Notes: generated from the letters alone by a model not told the origin. A stretch of DNA of 64,000 bases from Nocardia altamirensis NBRC 108246 (GCF_001612685.1 NZ_BDAY01000005.1:186001-250000), one strand, 5' to 3'. Shown: positions 16,127-25,959, numbered from the stretch's first letter. Made by a program: numbers and translations.

Positions 16127-16591
16127 ATGCTGGAGACCGTGGCTACCTGGCGTGATTTCGAGAACGAGGCCCCGGAATTGGCGGCGGCGGTGAAGCGGCG
16201 GTTCCAACAGCACGAGAGTCACGTGCTCGCGACCCTCCGCGCCGACGGCGCCCCGCGCGTGAGCGGCTCCGAAGTGGCCTTCCACGGCCCTGATCTGACC
16301 TTCGGCTCGATGCCGGACGCACGCAAAGCCCACGACCTGCAACGCGACGGACGCTGCGCGATCCATGCGCATCCAGCCCCCGACGGCGACGCCAAAGTGT
16401 CCGGCACCGCCGTCGAACTCACCGACCCGGCCGCGCGCGAGGCGGCAGGCGCCGACCCGGCCGACGACTCGCACGCCTTCCGCCTCGACCTCACCGACGC
16501 CGTCCTCACCAGCGTCGACCAGGAGCAGGAACTCCTGATCGTCGAGCTGTGGCGGCCAGGGCATGGCGTGCACGTCACCAAACGCCATTGA
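16127..16591 (+). CDS. PPOX-class (split-barrel) flavin/F420-binding protein
   Basis: 154 residues from ATG 16127; the frame is open further upstream, but that part runs through the hairpin and is unlikely to be coding. The fold signature is that of pyridoxamine-phosphate-oxidase-like proteins: HVLATLRADGAPRVSGSEV, then a conserved FGSMPDARKAHDLQRDGRCA segment and KVSGTAVEL. Such proteins bind FMN, F420 or heme and are mostly cytoplasmic redox enzymes. Substrate unknown. It stands alone, convergent with the end of the hydrogenase operon. Confidence 0.8.
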   Translation: MLETVATWRDFENEAPELAAAVKRRFQQHESHVLATLRADGAPRVSGSEVAFHGPDLTFGSMPDARKAHDLQRDGRCAIHAHPAPDGDAKVSGTAVELTDPAAREAAGADPADDSHAFRLDLTDAVLTSVDQEQELLIVELWRPGHGVHVTKRH

Positions 16592-16666
16592 CGCACCCCG
16601 TCGGCTTCGGAGGGCACCCGGCCACCGACATCGCCCACCGCGCCGCGACGATGCCGCTGGCCGGGC

Positions 16667-17398
16667 TCAGCGTGCGGCTGTGAGTCTGCGGTTGGTCACG
16701 TGCAGCTGGCGCAGGGTGCTCGACTCGAGATCGTGGACCTGTGCGGAGGTCAGGTGGCCGCAAAGGCGATTCCAGTGCACGGCAACCTGGTCGCCGGGCG
16801 TCACGTCGGGAACGGCGGAGTAGCCGTCGGTCCAGATCTCGGCGCGCTGTGGCTCCGGATCGGACAGGCTCAGCGCGCGGCCGTCCCAGCGTAGGCGGCG
16901 CGAGCTGAGCGTGATATCGGTTGGTGTGCAATCGATCACGGTGCCCCAAGAGATGCGACAGCCGTCGAGCACCTGACGTGGCTGGTCGCGGGCATCCTTG
17001 CCGAGCAGCCGCGTCCACGGATAGACGCCGAACACGTGAAAGCAATGATTGGCGGCGGCCTCGGCGGCGAGATCCTCGGTCAGATGGGTCCAGTAGTGCC
17101 CGGCGAGCGGGCCGATGACGGCGAGCAGTTCGGCCGCGAACGCGGCGGGGTCGAGCCGCGCGCCGACCCCGCCGCCGAGCCAATACGACTCCACCAGACG
17201 GTAATCCAGCGGGTCGCTGATCCCCGTCAGCCGAGACATCGCCCACAGATACGGCCATGCGCCGGAAAACTGCCTGGCCACGGCCCGCACGTCGGCGTCG
17301 GAGCCGCCGCGCAGGGCGACGGCCTCCGGTGGTCCGCAGAAGCCGAGCCGATTCGGGGCGTAGGCGTACCTCGCGAAGATCTCGGTTCCGTTGGTCAC
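16667..17398 (-). CDS. Hydrogenase-locus accessory protein (DUF6390-like)
   Basis: 243 residues with no signal or membrane span. It begins GTEIFARYAYAPNRLGFCGP and contains ARQFSGAWPYLWAMSRLTGI, phrases I associate with DUF6390, a family found with actinobacterial [NiFe]-hydrogenase genes. It is the last gene of the leftward hyp operon, 51 bases after hypE, and is probably co-transcribed. Role unknown; a function in assembly or electron transfer is only a guess from context. The family name is from memory. Confidence 0.7.
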   Translation of the reverse strand: MTNGTEIFARYAYAPNRLGFCGPPEAVALRGGSDADVRAVARQFSGAWPYLWAMSRLTGISDPLDYRLVESYWLGGGVGARLDPAAFAAELLAVIGPLAGHYWTHLTEDLAAEAAANHCFHVFGVYPWTRLLGKDARDQPRQVLDGCRISWGTVIDCTPTDITLSSRRLRWDGRALSLSDPEPQRAEIWTDGYSAVPDVTPGDQVAVHWNRLCGHLTSAQVHDLESSTLRQLHVTNRRLTAAR

Positions 17399-17449
17399 CT
17401 GGGTGATGGTGGGCTCCTCACTGTCTCGACGGATCGAACACCTTGTGCC

Positions 17450-18529
17450 TCAACAGATCCGGGGCAACTGCTCCCCCGCAGGGAGATCGACGACCCTGGT
17501 GCCGCCGAGCGCGGTGCGCGCGACAACCATGCCGGGATGCTCCTCGACGCAGACGCCGATCGCCGCGGCCCGCGCACCGAGCGGATGCTCGCGCATCGCG
17601 GCAAGCACCTGATCCGCCTCCTCCGGTGCGACGAAGGCGACGAGCTTGCCCTCGTTGGCCACATACATCGGGTCGAGGCCCAGCAGGCCGCAGGCATCGC
17701 GCACCGCCGCGGGCACCGGCAACTTGCGTTCGTCCAGTGCCACACCGACTTTCGCGGTGCGCGCGATCTCGTTCAAGGTCGCCGACACCCCGCCGCGGGT
17801 GGGGTCGCGCAGCACGTGCAGGTCGGCGCCGGTCGCCAGCATCGCGGCGACCAGGCCGTTGAGCGGCGCGGTGTCGCTGCACACCGTTGTGCCGAACTCC
17901 AAGCCCTCACGACAGCTCATCACCGCGACGCCGTGCACCCCGATATCGCCGCTGACCAGCACGACATCACCCGGCCGCGCCCGCTGCGGTCGAATGTCGA
18001 CCCCGGCATCGACGAGGCCGATCCCCGCGGTGTTGATGAAGATGCCGTCGCCGTGCCCGGCATCGACCACCTTGGTGTCGCCGGTGACGAGGGTGACCCC
18101 GGCCGCCAACGCCGCCGTCCCGACCGCCTTCGCGACCTGGGCTATCTCGGCGAGCGCGGTGCCCTCCTCCAGGATGAACGCGGTGGACAGCACCATCGGG
18201 CGCGCCCCGGACATCGCGAGATCGTTGACCGTGCCGTTGACCGCGAGATCGCCGATGGACCCGCCGGGGAAGATCAGCGGCTTCACCACGAACGAGTCGG
18301 TGGAGAAGGCCAGCCGGACGCCGCCGAGGGTGATCACCGCGGAATCGCCGAGCCCCGCGTCGGCGGCCGCGCCGAACGCGGGCAGGAACAGGTGCTCGAT
18401 CAGCTCGCCGGACATCGCGCCGCCACCGCCGTGGCCCATCACGATGTTCGGGGAGTCCCGCAAGGGCATCGGGCACACCCAGCCCGCCATGTCGATGGTC
18501 GCCCCGGCGACGACCGTCTCGTCAGGCAT
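17450..18529 (-). CDS. hypE: Hydrogenase maturation protein HypE
   Basis: 359 residues ending LPRIC; the C-terminal Cys is the one carbamoylated by HypF and dehydrated to the thiocyanate that supplies the CN ligands of the NiFe site. The PurM-like ATP-binding fold shows as [14 protein letters not shown] near the N-terminus and [20 protein letters not shown] in the middle. ATG 18529 has GGAGG 7 bases upstream and overlaps the hypD stop by 8 bases, so the two are translationally coupled. It acts in the cytoplasm with HypF, HypC and HypD. Confidence 0.97.
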   Translation of the reverse strand: MPDETVVAGATIDMAGWVCPMPLRDSPNIVMGHGGGGAMSGELIEHLFLPAFGAAADAGLGDSAVITLGGVRLAFSTDSFVVKPLIFPGGSIGDLAVNGTVNDLAMSGARPMVLSTAFILEEGTALAEIAQVAKAVGTAALAAGVTLVTGDTKVVDAGHGDGIFINTAGIGLVDAGVDIRPQRARPGDVVLVSGDIGVHGVAVMSCREGLEFGTTVCSDTAPLNGLVAAMLATGADLHVLRDPTRGGVSATLNEIARTAKVGVALDERKLPVPAAVRDACGLLGLDPMYVANEGKLVAFVAPEEADQVLAAMREHPLGARAAAIGVCVEEHPGMVVARTALGGTRVVDLPAGEQLPRIC

Positions 18530-19634
18530 GAGCAACCTCCGCAGGCAGATCGAGGCGGCGGTACAGGTAGTAGGCCGCGCAGGCGCCCTCGGACGACACC
18601 ATGGTGGCGCCCAACGGGTTTCGTGGCGTGCACTCCTTGCCGAACGCGGCGCATTCGTGCGGCTTGATCAGGCCTTGCAGCACCTCGCCGGAACGGCAGA
18701 TCGACGACTCGTCGGTGTGGATGTCGGTGACCGAGAAGCGGAGTTCCGCGTCGTAGTCCCGGTAGCGCTCCGAGAGCTGCCAGCCGCTCTGCGGAATCAC
18801 GCCGATGCCGCGCCAGGCGCGGTCGGTCACGTCGAAGACATCGCGCAGCATCGCCTTCGCGGCCGGGTTGCCGTCCGGGCGGACCGCGCGCGGATAGGCG
18901 TTCTCCAGTTCGTGGCGGCCTTCCTCGAGCTGAATCACCGTGCGGCGGATGCCTTCCAGGATGTCGAGCGGCTCGAATCCGGTCACCACCATCGGCACCT
19001 TGTACTTCGCGGCCAGCGGCGGATACTCGTCGGTGCCCATCACGCTGCAGACGTGCCCTGCGGCGAGGAAACCCTGCACCCGGCAGCTCGGCGACTCCAT
19101 GATCGCCGCGATCGCGGGCGGGACGAGCACATGCGAGACCAGCAGCGAGAAGTTCTCGATACCAAGACGTTTCGCCTGATACACGGTCATCGCGTTGGCC
19201 GGAGCGGTGGTCTCGAAGCCGATGCCGAAGAACACCACCTGACGGTCCGGGTTCTGCCTGGCGATGTTCAGCGCGTCCAGCGGCGAGTAGACCACGCGCA
19301 CGTCGCCGCCCTCGCTCTTGACCCGGAACAGGTCGTTCTTGCTGCCGGGCACGCGCAGCATGTCGCCGAACGAACAGAAGATCACCCCTGGCCTGGCGGC
19401 GATCTCCAATGCCTTGTCGATCACTTCGAGTGGAGTGACGCAGACCGGGCAGCCGGGGCCGTGGATCATTTCGATCTCGTTCGGCAACAGCTGGTCGATG
19501 CCGTGCCGGATGATCGAATGGGTCTGCCCGCCACAGACTTCCATGATGGACCAGCGGCGGTTCGTCGCGGCGTGGATCTGGTCGAGCAGCTTCTTCGCCA
19601 GGTCCGGATTGCTGAACTCGTCGAGATACTTCAT
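18522..19634 (-). CDS. hypD: Hydrogenase maturation iron-sulfur protein HypD
   Basis: 370 residues, full family length. Conserved motifs: [15 protein letters not shown] (Cys of the Fe-binding site), [37 protein letters not shown] and a C-terminal Cys set ([25 protein letters not shown]) that holds the 4Fe-4S cluster. With HypC it forms the scaffold on which Fe(CN)2CO is built. It starts inside the stop of hypC1 (4-base ATGA overlap) and overlaps hypE. Confidence 0.97.
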   Translation of the reverse strand: MKYLDEFSNPDLAKKLLDQIHAATNRRWSIMEVCGGQTHSIIRHGIDQLLPNEIEMIHGPGCPVCVTPLEVIDKALEIAARPGVIFCSFGDMLRVPGSKNDLFRVKSEGGDVRVVYSPLDALNIARQNPDRQVVFFGIGFETTAPANAMTVYQAKRLGIENFSLLVSHVLVPPAIAAIMESPSCRVQGFLAAGHVCSVMGTDEYPPLAAKYKVPMVVTGFEPLDILEGIRRTVIQLEEGRHELENAYPRAVRPDGNPAAKAMLRDVFDVTDRAWRGIGVIPQSGWQLSERYRDYDAELRFSVTDIHTDESSICRSGEVLQGLIKPHECAAFGKECTPRNPLGATMVSSEGACAAYYLYRRLDLPAEVAHA

Positions 19635-19987
19635 GACGTCACCTCTGTATCGGGTTGCGGCCGAGCAGGTTCGGCTGCCGGGGCCGTTGGGGCTGAGCGG
19701 GTGGGGTCGGCCAATCCGGCCTGCTTGGCGGCAAGGGCGAAACCGTCACCGAATTCCTCGTTGAGCACGCCGAGGCGTTCGAACTCGGCCAGCGTTTTCA
19801 GCGCCGACTCCTCGTCGAGGCGCTGGATCGCGAAGCCGACGTGGACCACCACGTAGTCGCCCACCGCGGCGTCCGGGATGTATTCCAGACATACGTCTTT
19901 GTGCACGCCGCCGAAGTCGACAACGGACATCAGGGTGCCGTCCCGCTCCTGCAGGTTGAGCACCTTTCCTGGGACTGCCAGGCACAT
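19631..19987 (-). CDS. hypC: Hydrogenase maturation chaperone HypC, copy 1
   Basis: 118 residues starting MCLAVPGKV; Cys2 is the invariant residue that binds the iron centre after removal of Met1. HypC carries Fe(CN)2CO from HypD to the large-subunit precursor. It is longer than the usual 75-90 residues because of a Pro/Ala-rich tail ([17 protein letters not shown]) with no known role. It is coupled to hypD by an ATGA overlap and follows hypF by 15 bases. The operon has a second, shorter HypC, so the two may serve different partners. Confidence 0.95.
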   Translation of the reverse strand: MCLAVPGKVLNLQERDGTLMSVVDFGGVHKDVCLEYIPDAAVGDYVVVHVGFAIQRLDEESALKTLAEFERLGVLNEEFGDGFALAAKQAGLADPTRSAPTAPAAEPARPQPDTEVTS

Positions 19988-20002
19988 CGTGCGCTCCTTT
20001 CC

Positions 20003-22387
20003 TCATCCCGCGCTGACGGCGAGTAGTTGCCCGAACGCCAGACCGCCGTCGTTGGGCGGTAGTCGGCGATGGGAGATGACAGGGAAGTCGTTGTCCTGCA
20101 ACAGGCGGCGAGTGCGCGCCAGCAGGAGGGCGTTCTGGAACACGCCGCCGGAGAGGGCAACCGGTGTCGGCGACGGCGCAAAGTCCTGCGCCAGTTGGAG
20201 AATCAGGTGGGCTACCGCCTCGTGGAAGCGGGCGCCGAGCAGCGCAGCCGGAACACCCTGCGCCGCATCCCGTATCACGGCAGCCAGGACTGGCGTCGGG
20301 TCGATCACTGCGGGTCCGGCCTCGGGGAGCGCGGCGTCGCCGATCACGAACCGATACCCCGCCGTGTCGTCGACTACCCCACGCGACAGACCCTCGAGTT
20401 CGATCGCTGCTTGCGCCTCGTAATCCACCACATGCCGAACTCCGGCCAGCGACGCCACCGCGTCGAACAAGCGGCCCATGCTCGAGGTGGGTACGCAGCC
20501 GAGGCCGGTCGCGAATTGGTGTCTCAGCACGGCACGTTCGGCGTCTGGGCAAGCCTGCACCGCAGGGATCGCTGCCGACCAGTCGAGTCCGGCGGCCCAC
20601 AGGTGGGCCAGCGCCATCCGGTACGGGCGGTGCACGCTCACGTCGCCGCCCGCCAGCGGCACGTATTTGAGATGCGCGAGCCGCCGAAAACCCTTGTAGC
20701 CCGCCGCGAGCACCTCGCCGCCCCACACGGCGCCGTCCGGGCCGAAGCCGGTGCCGTCGAACGCGATGCCGAGAACCGTTGCCGCCGGGTCCACTCCGTG
20801 CTCGCCCATGACTGCGGCGATATGCGCGTGGTGGTGCTGCACCAAGCGCACCGGCCGCGCACCGGCGTTCCTGCGCGCCCAGGCGGTGGATCGGTAGCCA
20901 GGATGCGCATCGGCGACAAGGTGTTCCGGTGCGACTCCGGTGAGCTGCTCCAGGTGGTGTTCCGCGTCGTCGAAGGCACGCAGCGTGGCCAGATCGTCCA
21001 TGTCCCCGATGTGCTGGCTGAGCCACGCATAGCGCCCTTCGGCGACCGCGCAAGTGTTCTTCAGGTCGGCGCCGACGGCCAGCGTCGGCGGCATCGGGAT
21101 CGGCAGCATCAGCGGCAGCGGCGCATAGCCGCGAGACCGGCGCACCGGGAGTTCGAGGCCGTCCACCAAGCGCACCACCGAGTCGTCGCACGGCACGAGA
21201 ATGCGGCGGTTGTGCGAGAGCCAGCCGTCCGCGAGGCCGACGAGCCTGGCCCGAGCGTCGTTGTCGTCGTAGCAGATCGGCTCGCCGCCGAGATTGCCCG
21301 ACGTCATCACGAGCACCTGCGGGCCGGGTGGATCGCCGGGCAGGCCGAAGAGCAGCAGGTGCAGCGGCGCGTAGGCGATCATCACGCCCAAGTCGGGGTT
21401 GCCTGGAGCCACCGACCCAGCGGGGGCCACAGAGACGGCGCGCGACGCCTGGTCCATGCCGGTGCTCGGTGGTGGAACCGCCACGCTGAGTGCCTCAGGC
21501 GCACCGGCGACTCGACGCGCCAGCAGCACGATCGGCCGCGCCGGGCTCGTCAGGAGTGCGGCGGCCGTGGCATCCACCTCGACGATCGAGCGGGCCACCG
21601 CCAGGTCCGGAACCATCAGCGCGAAAGGCTTGTCGCCGCGCTGCTTTCGCCTGCGCAACTCGGCGACGGCCGCCTCGTTCCCGGCATCGCAGGCGAGGTG
21701 GTAACCGCCGATGCCCTTCACCGCCACGATGCCGCCGTCGCGCAACACCTTTCGGGCGGCGGCCAATGCAGCTCCGGCCGCTGCGAGCGGCTCATCGGCT
21801 CCCGGTCTGTGATACGCGAGGACAGGTCCACAGTCGAGGCAGGCGATCGGCTGGGCGTGGAAGCGGCGGTCGGCCGGGTCGGCATATTCGCTCGCACACC
21901 GGTCACACATGGTGAAGTCGGCCATTGAGGTGCGGTCGCGGTCGTAGGGCAGACTCGCGATGATCGTGAAGCGCGGGCCGCAGTTGGTGCAGTTGATGAA
22001 GGGGTGTCGATAGCGGCGGTTGCCCGGGTCGCGAAGTTCGCGTGTACAGTCCGCGCAGAGCGCGACATCGGGTGAGGCCAGGGTGCGTCCGACGCTGTCG
22101 CGGGTGGTGTCGGCGATATGGAAGCCCGTGCCGCCGCGCAGTGCGACGGTCTGCACCTCGACCGATTCGACCACCGCGAGTGGCGGTGGGCGGTCATGAA
22201 GCCGCTGCACAAACGCGTCCAGATCAGCTGGTGCACCTTCGATTTCGATGAGCACGCCGGAGCTGTCGTTCGACACACTGCCGGACAGGGCGAGTTCCGC
22301 GGCGGTGGTGTAGACGAACGGCCGGAAACCGACGCCTTGCACCACGCCGCGCACCACGATCCGGCGGCGCGCCCGGCCCATGGTCAC
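20003..22387 (-). CDS. hypF: Carbamoyltransferase HypF
   Basis: 794 residues. In order: acylphosphatase domain (VRGVVQGVGFRPFVY), two zinc-finger motifs (CADC...CTNC and CDRC...CLDC), a YrdC-like domain (residues about 205-390), and a Kae1-like carbamoyltransferase domain with QHHHAHIAAVMGEHG and VLGIAFDGTGFGPDG. It makes carbamoyl-adenylate from carbamoyl phosphate and passes the carbamoyl group to the HypE C-terminal Cys. GTG 22387 overlaps the hypC2 stop in GTGA; ATG 22381 is the alternative. An extra low-complexity segment (APEALSVAVPPPSTGMDQAS and following) sits in the YrdC part, making the protein slightly longer than usual. Confidence 0.97.
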   Translation of the reverse strand: MTMGRARRRIVVRGVVQGVGFRPFVYTTAAELALSGSVSNDSSGVLIEIEGAPADLDAFVQRLHDRPPPLAVVESVEVQTVALRGGTGFHIADTTRDSVGRTLASPDVALCADCTRELRDPGNRRYRHPFINCTNCGPRFTIIASLPYDRDRTSMADFTMCDRCASEYADPADRRFHAQPIACLDCGPVLAYHRPGADEPLAAAGAALAAARKVLRDGGIVAVKGIGGYHLACDAGNEAAVAELRRRKQRGDKPFALMVPDLAVARSIVEVDATAAALLTSPARPIVLLARRVAGAPEALSVAVPPPSTGMDQASRAVSVAPAGSVAPGNPDLGVMIAYAPLHLLLFGLPGDPPGPQVLVMTSGNLGGEPICYDDNDARARLVGLADGWLSHNRRILVPCDDSVVRLVDGLELPVRRSRGYAPLPLMLPIPMPPTLAVGADLKNTCAVAEGRYAWLSQHIGDMDDLATLRAFDDAEHHLEQLTGVAPEHLVADAHPGYRSTAWARRNAGARPVRLVQHHHAHIAAVMGEHGVDPAATVLGIAFDGTGFGPDGAVWGGEVLAAGYKGFRRLAHLKYVPLAGGDVSVHRPYRMALAHLWAAGLDWSAAIPAVQACPDAERAVLRHQFATGLGCVPTSSMGRLFDAVASLAGVRHVVDYEAQAAIELEGLSRGVVDDTAGYRFVIGDAALPEAGPAVIDPTPVLAAVIRDAAQGVPAALLGARFHEAVAHLILQLAQDFAPSPTPVALSGGVFQNALLLARTRRLLQDNDFPVISHRRLPPNDGGLAFGQLLAVSAG

Positions 22388-22626
22388 GGTTCGTCACCGC
22401 TGCCGAGCAGCCGCAACCCCGCCAGTGCCGCCGTGGCCCCCGCTTCGTCGGTCTTCTCCACCACGAAGCCCATGTGAATGATCACCCAGTCACCGGGCCG
22501 GGCCGGGTCATCCTCCAGCAGGCCGATATTCACCTTGCGTTGCTCGCCGGAGACATCGACGAGCGCGATCTGATTGTGGTAGCCGTCGAGGATTTCGACG
22601 ACGCGACCTGGTATGCCGAGGCACAT
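22384..22626 (-). CDS. HypC-family hydrogenase chaperone, copy 2
   Basis: 80 residues starting MCLGIPGRVVEILDGY with the invariant Cys2 and WVIIHMGFVVEKTDE near the end, the normal HypC size. ATG 22626 has AGAGGAG 6 bases upstream. The reading frame continues upstream, but that part is antisense-type high-GC sequence lying inside the protease gene. It is coupled to hypF by a 4-base overlap. Two HypC-type chaperones in one operon occur in several actinobacterial hydrogenase loci. Confidence 0.93.
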   Translation of the reverse strand: MCLGIPGRVVEILDGYHNQIALVDVSGEQRKVNIGLLEDDPARPGDWVIIHMGFVVEKTDEAGATAALAGLRLLGSGDEP

Positions 22627-22637
22627 CGGTTGCTCCT

Positions 22638-23120
22638 CTACTCCGGCGGTGGTCGGGACTGATCGGAACCCGCGGCGGTCAGGTCGGTGAGCACGCGACC
22701 CACCGCGACGACGGCCGCAGCCACGGCCGCCGCGACCGGCGCGGACAAACCCATTCGCTCGTCGACGGTTTCGACCTCGCAGCCGACTACCACGGTCGGC
22801 GGCACCGTGCCGCCGAGCGCACGGACGCCGGCGAACACTGCCTCCGGGTTCATGGCGTGCGCGTCGAGGCTCGCGGCACCCGTGCCGTCCGGCTCGGCGC
22901 GGAACACCTGAAGACGGCCTGCCACACCACGATTCGGTACCGCGTCGATGAGCACCAGCGCGTCCCATCCGTCGAGTAGGTCGTAGGCCAGGTGCATGCC
23001 GCGGATGCCGTAGTCGACCACGCGCACCGCGGGATCGGGGTGGGGCGGCAGTCGCCGCACCACCTCGGGACCGAATCCATCGTCGCCGAGGAAGACATTG
23101 CCGATCCCGGCGACCAGCAC
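22638..23120 (-). CDS. Hydrogenase maturation endopeptidase (HyaD/HupD family)
   Basis: 160 residues from GTG 23120. Family motifs: GIGNVFLGDDGFGPEV (first nickel-binding acidic residue), LIDAVP (second) and LDAHAMNP (His ligand). It removes the C-terminal peptide of the large subunit once nickel is inserted. The large subunit here still carries a 22-residue tail after its final His, so the substrate is present in the same operon. An Ala/Pro-rich C-terminus is the only unusual part. Confidence 0.93.
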   Translation of the reverse strand: MLVAGIGNVFLGDDGFGPEVVRRLPPHPDPAVRVVDYGIRGMHLAYDLLDGWDALVLIDAVPNRGVAGRLQVFRAEPDGTGAASLDAHAMNPEAVFAGVRALGGTVPPTVVVGCEVETVDERMGLSAPVAAAVAAAVVAVGRVLTDLTAAGSDQSRPPPE

Positions 23121-23165
23121 GGTGGTCGTCAGACCACCTCCGTTCCGAATGGGTTTCCGGCGCGG

Positions 23166-23285
23166 CTACATATGGCGAATCTTGAGGTAGCGCCGCAAAT
23201 CCGGGATCGACCGCACGCCGATGTAGGCGGCGCCGAGCACGATCAGCGCGACAACACCGGTCGCGATCACTCCTACCGTTTCCAT
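23166..23285 (-). CDS. 39-residue membrane peptide of the hydrogenase operon (DUF6893-like)
   Basis: The peptide begins METVGVIATGVVALIVLGAA, one membrane span, and ends in a basic amphipathic tail (SIPDLRRYLKIRHM). AGAAGG stands 6 bases before ATG 23285. It fits neatly between the protease gene and the 441-residue protein gene with 45 bases on each side. I recall small proteins of this pattern (DUF6893) in other actinobacterial hydrogenase clusters. A plausible role is anchoring or linking the soluble hydrogenase to the membrane, but this is inference. It is short enough to be missed by ordinary gene callers. Confidence 0.8.
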   Translation of the reverse strand: METVGVIATGVVALIVLGAAYIGVRSIPDLRRYLKIRHM

Positions 23286-23330
23286 ATCGGACCTTCTTTC
23301 TCTCTCCTCGGGGCTGACAAGGATTGGTTG

Positions 23331-24656
23331 CTATTCGTCAGGGCTGACAAGGGGTTCGATCTCATCGGGCGCGAAATACAGGTAGCGCCCGTACCAGTCG
23401 TGCAAATCCGCCGCCGGGTCGTCCTCGATCACCACACCGACATGGGCGCGCCCCTCGACGTCTTCGTGGACGGAGGTGACCCGTGCGACTTTGCCGTCAT
23501 AGAACAGGTCGTGCGCATCGGCACGCCGCGACGGCCGCAGCCGCACCCGGCTGCCTCGCCGCACCCGAACCCCGGCGATCGATACCGCATCCGACTGCGG
23601 CTGAACGGCGTTGTCGGCCAGCGGATCCCACCAGTCGACACCCTCGGGCACCGGCGGGATCAGCGGCGGCTGCCCGGCATTCGGATCGCGCAGTACCCCG
23701 TGCAGCTGCTGCATGGCCTCCGGCGTCATGGCGTCGCAGCGGTCGATGATCTCGCCCGCGCGTGGATCGGTGGCCCGCGCCTGCGCCTTCTCCTCGTCGG
23801 TCATCGTCATCACCCGCAGGGTGAGGATCTCGTCGATCTCGGTGGAGTCGAACAGCGGCCCCTCGCTCTGCTCGGCGATTTCGGGGTGGTCGTAGAGGAT
23901 GATCGGCGAGATCAACAGCAGGCTGCGGTCGCCGGGCGGTCCGGCGAGCACCGGGAAGCACCGGTCCCTGGCGCACCGGGAGACGGCGGCAGCAGCCTCG
24001 TCCGGCGGCTCCAACAGCGAAATGAACTGACCATCAGTGACTTCCACAATGACGTGCGCGCCGATCAACGAGCGGGCGATGGCATCACGCTGATCCGTGG
24101 CGGCGGCGCCGGTATTGCGGACGAGCGCCGTGAGCCGGACGTACCCGTCGTCGTCGACGACCGAAAGCTCGAGCTCGCCCGCCAACGGGAGCCTGGTGCG
24201 CACCAACCGCCCTGCGGACTTGCCCGACGCCGTGGCGATCTCCTCGACCTCACTCCCACCCGGCACCAGCAGCGGACGCGTCGCCGCGGCGAGCGGCAGT
24301 GGGCCGAACACACATTCGCGCTCGACCGCTTCGTCCCAGGTGAGGTATGAGCGACCACCCGCCTTCAACTCGGCGATCCGCACACCGTCCCGATCCTCGA
24401 CCGCACGCCGCTGCAACTGCAGGAACCGAACACTCAGGGTGAGTGTGGTTGCCGCGGTCGCCTCGATCAGGCAGTCCGCCGACAGGCTGGATTCCTCGCC
24501 GACCCCGGCAGCTGCCGCCCCGTCGGGGCCGAGTACGCCGAACTGCCAGCGCGACTGGTTCTTTCGCGAACTGGCCCGGTACGGATAGAGCAGGTATCCC
24601 TCATACAGCACCGCGTCGGCGACGGCGCGTGCCCTTGCCATCGTCTGCCCATTCAT
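23331..24656 (-). CDS. Hydrogenase-locus accessory protein of unknown function, 441 residues
   Basis: A soluble, acidic protein without signal or spans. It starts MNGQTMARARAVADAVLYEG and has no catalytic motif I recognise. The C-terminal 100 residues resemble a small beta-barrel (IAGVRVRRGSRVRLRP and following, ending YLYFAPDEIEPL). The start ATG 24656 shares its A with the stop of the preceding gene, so translation is coupled. Homologues probably occur only in hydrogenase loci of this type; that is inference from context. A role in assembly of the large complex is likely but not shown. Confidence 0.8.
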   Translation of the reverse strand: MNGQTMARARAVADAVLYEGYLLYPYRASSRKNQSRWQFGVLGPDGAAAAGVGEESSLSADCLIEATAATTLTLSVRFLQLQRRAVEDRDGVRIAELKAGGRSYLTWDEAVERECVFGPLPLAAATRPLLVPGGSEVEEIATASGKSAGRLVRTRLPLAGELELSVVDDDGYVRLTALVRNTGAAATDQRDAIARSLIGAHVIVEVTDGQFISLLEPPDEAAAAVSRCARDRCFPVLAGPPGDRSLLLISPIILYDHPEIAEQSEGPLFDSTEIDEILTLRVMTMTDEEKAQARATDPRAGEIIDRCDAMTPEAMQQLHGVLRDPNAGQPPLIPPVPEGVDWWDPLADNAVQPQSDAVSIAGVRVRRGSRVRLRPSRRADAHDLFYDGKVARVTSVHEDVEGRAHVGVVIEDDPAADLHDWYGRYLYFAPDEIEPLVSPDE

Positions 24657-25327
24657 CACGACGCCTCGCTTCCGGTCGAGGGGGTCTGCTCGGCGCACTG
24701 CGCCAGCAGCCGGGTCACCGCGTCGTCGAAGCCGAGCATGCCGTGCTCGGACTTGTACGCGGCGAGCGCATCGAGGGTCTCCCTGCTGAGGCGGAGCCAC
24801 CCGGAGTTGGGGAAGTGCGCCGCCATCACGTCGTGCCAGACCGAGACCGGCATGTCGAACTTGTCATCGCGATCCCACGGGATCTGCTGTACACCGAACC
24901 CCGTTGCACCCTTGAGGAATACCGTTCCGCTGAACAGGAAGAGCAGCGGCACTGTTCCGTCACGCAGCGCGTGCAGGTACTTGGATCCGGTCACCTCGAA
25001 GTCGTAGGTGACGGGCATCGGCAGATCGATCTCCGCACCACCCTGAAAGCCCTGAATCATGGTGGCGCAGTGCATCCAGAGGAAGGTCCGCTGGGTATCG
25101 CGCCACCGTTCCCTCGGGCCGAAGAGATCGGCGAGACCCGCCCCTTCCTCGTCGGAGTAGCGCCTGCGGTGCGGCTCGATTCGCACCTGCGCGCGCAACG
25201 CCACCGCGTGCACGGGTTCCTCGGAGAGCGAGGCGATGCCGATGCGGGCGGTCAAATTCGGGGCTACGGCATAGGGTTCGGGCCGGACGTCGAGGACCGC
25301 GAAGGTCATCGAGTAGACCGGGCTCAC
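24656..25327 (-). CDS. Hydrogenase-locus accessory protein (DUF6084-like)
   Basis: 223 residues from GTG 25327, which overlaps the upstream stop in GTGA. An internal ATG seven codons on is a second choice. It has a beta-rich N-terminus (DVRPEPYAVAPNLTARIGIA) and ADLFGPRERWRDTQRTFLWM in the middle, which I associate with DUF6084, a family of actinobacterial hydrogenase clusters. No cofactor motif is apparent. It is coupled to both neighbours by overlaps. Role unknown. Confidence 0.8.
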   Translation of the reverse strand: MSPVYSMTFAVLDVRPEPYAVAPNLTARIGIASLSEEPVHAVALRAQVRIEPHRRRYSDEEGAGLADLFGPRERWRDTQRTFLWMHCATMIQGFQGGAEIDLPMPVTYDFEVTGSKYLHALRDGTVPLLFLFSGTVFLKGATGFGVQQIPWDRDDKFDMPVSVWHDVMAAHFPNSGWLRLSRETLDALAAYKSEHGMLGFDDAVTRLLAQCAEQTPSTGSEAS

Positions 25328-25959
25328 GGCACACCGCCAGGTCGCGCGCGAGCGGACACGGCGGCGAAGAACTCGTCGAGATAGTCGTGCACGTCCTGCC
25401 CGCCGTCGAAGCCGCGCCACAGCAGGCGCATCCGGCCGACGAACTCGTAGCAGGCGTCGATGGGCAGCAACAGGCACACCGCGGCGCCGGTGCCCCGCTC
25501 GGGAACCCGGATGAGCAGCGCCTCGACATCTGCGGCCAGCACGGTCAACTCGGGATGCCGATCCAGGATCACCTGCCACTCGGCGAGCGGCAGTTCGGAT
25601 TCGGTGGCGCCCGCCGGCCCCGGATAGAACGCCACGGTCCGGCCGATGCTCGAGTTGTGAAAGAAGAACGCCAACCCCACCGGGATCTCCAGCGCATCCC
25701 ACTCCCCCTGACTGATGGTGAAGTCGGGGAAGGACAGATAGCGGTCGGGCACCGCGCGGTACCGGAGCTCGGCACGCTCGTCGATGAACAGCAGATAGCA
25801 ACCACGGCAGGTGCACATCAGCTGCCTGCCTTCGACATTCACCACATGCTGGTGCTCGTCGCCGATCGGCTCCGCGCACATCTCGCAGCGCTCGCCGACC
25901 GGCGCGGCAGGTGAGCGGGTTGCGGTAATCCGTTGCAACGCACGGAACGGCGACGTCAT
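25324..25959 (-). CDS. Hydrogenase-locus zinc-ribbon-like protein (DUF5947-like)
   Basis: 211 residues. The N-terminal 60 residues contain CEMC, GDEHQHVVN and CTCRGC, a probable metal site made of five Cys plus His. The rest is a mixed fold ending RLLWRGFDGGQDVHDYLDEF. This pattern fits DUF5947, found in actinobacterial [NiFe]-hydrogenase clusters (family name from memory). ATG 25959 overlaps the upstream stop in ATGA. It may bind iron-sulfur or zinc and act in electron transfer or assembly; neither is demonstrated. Confidence 0.82.
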   Translation of the reverse strand: MTSPFRALQRITATRSPAAPVGERCEMCAEPIGDEHQHVVNVEGRQLMCTCRGCYLLFIDERAELRYRAVPDRYLSFPDFTISQGEWDALEIPVGLAFFFHNSSIGRTVAFYPGPAGATESELPLAEWQVILDRHPELTVLAADVEALLIRVPERGTGAAVCLLLPIDACYEFVGRMRLLWRGFDGGQDVHDYLDEFFAAVSARARPGGVP

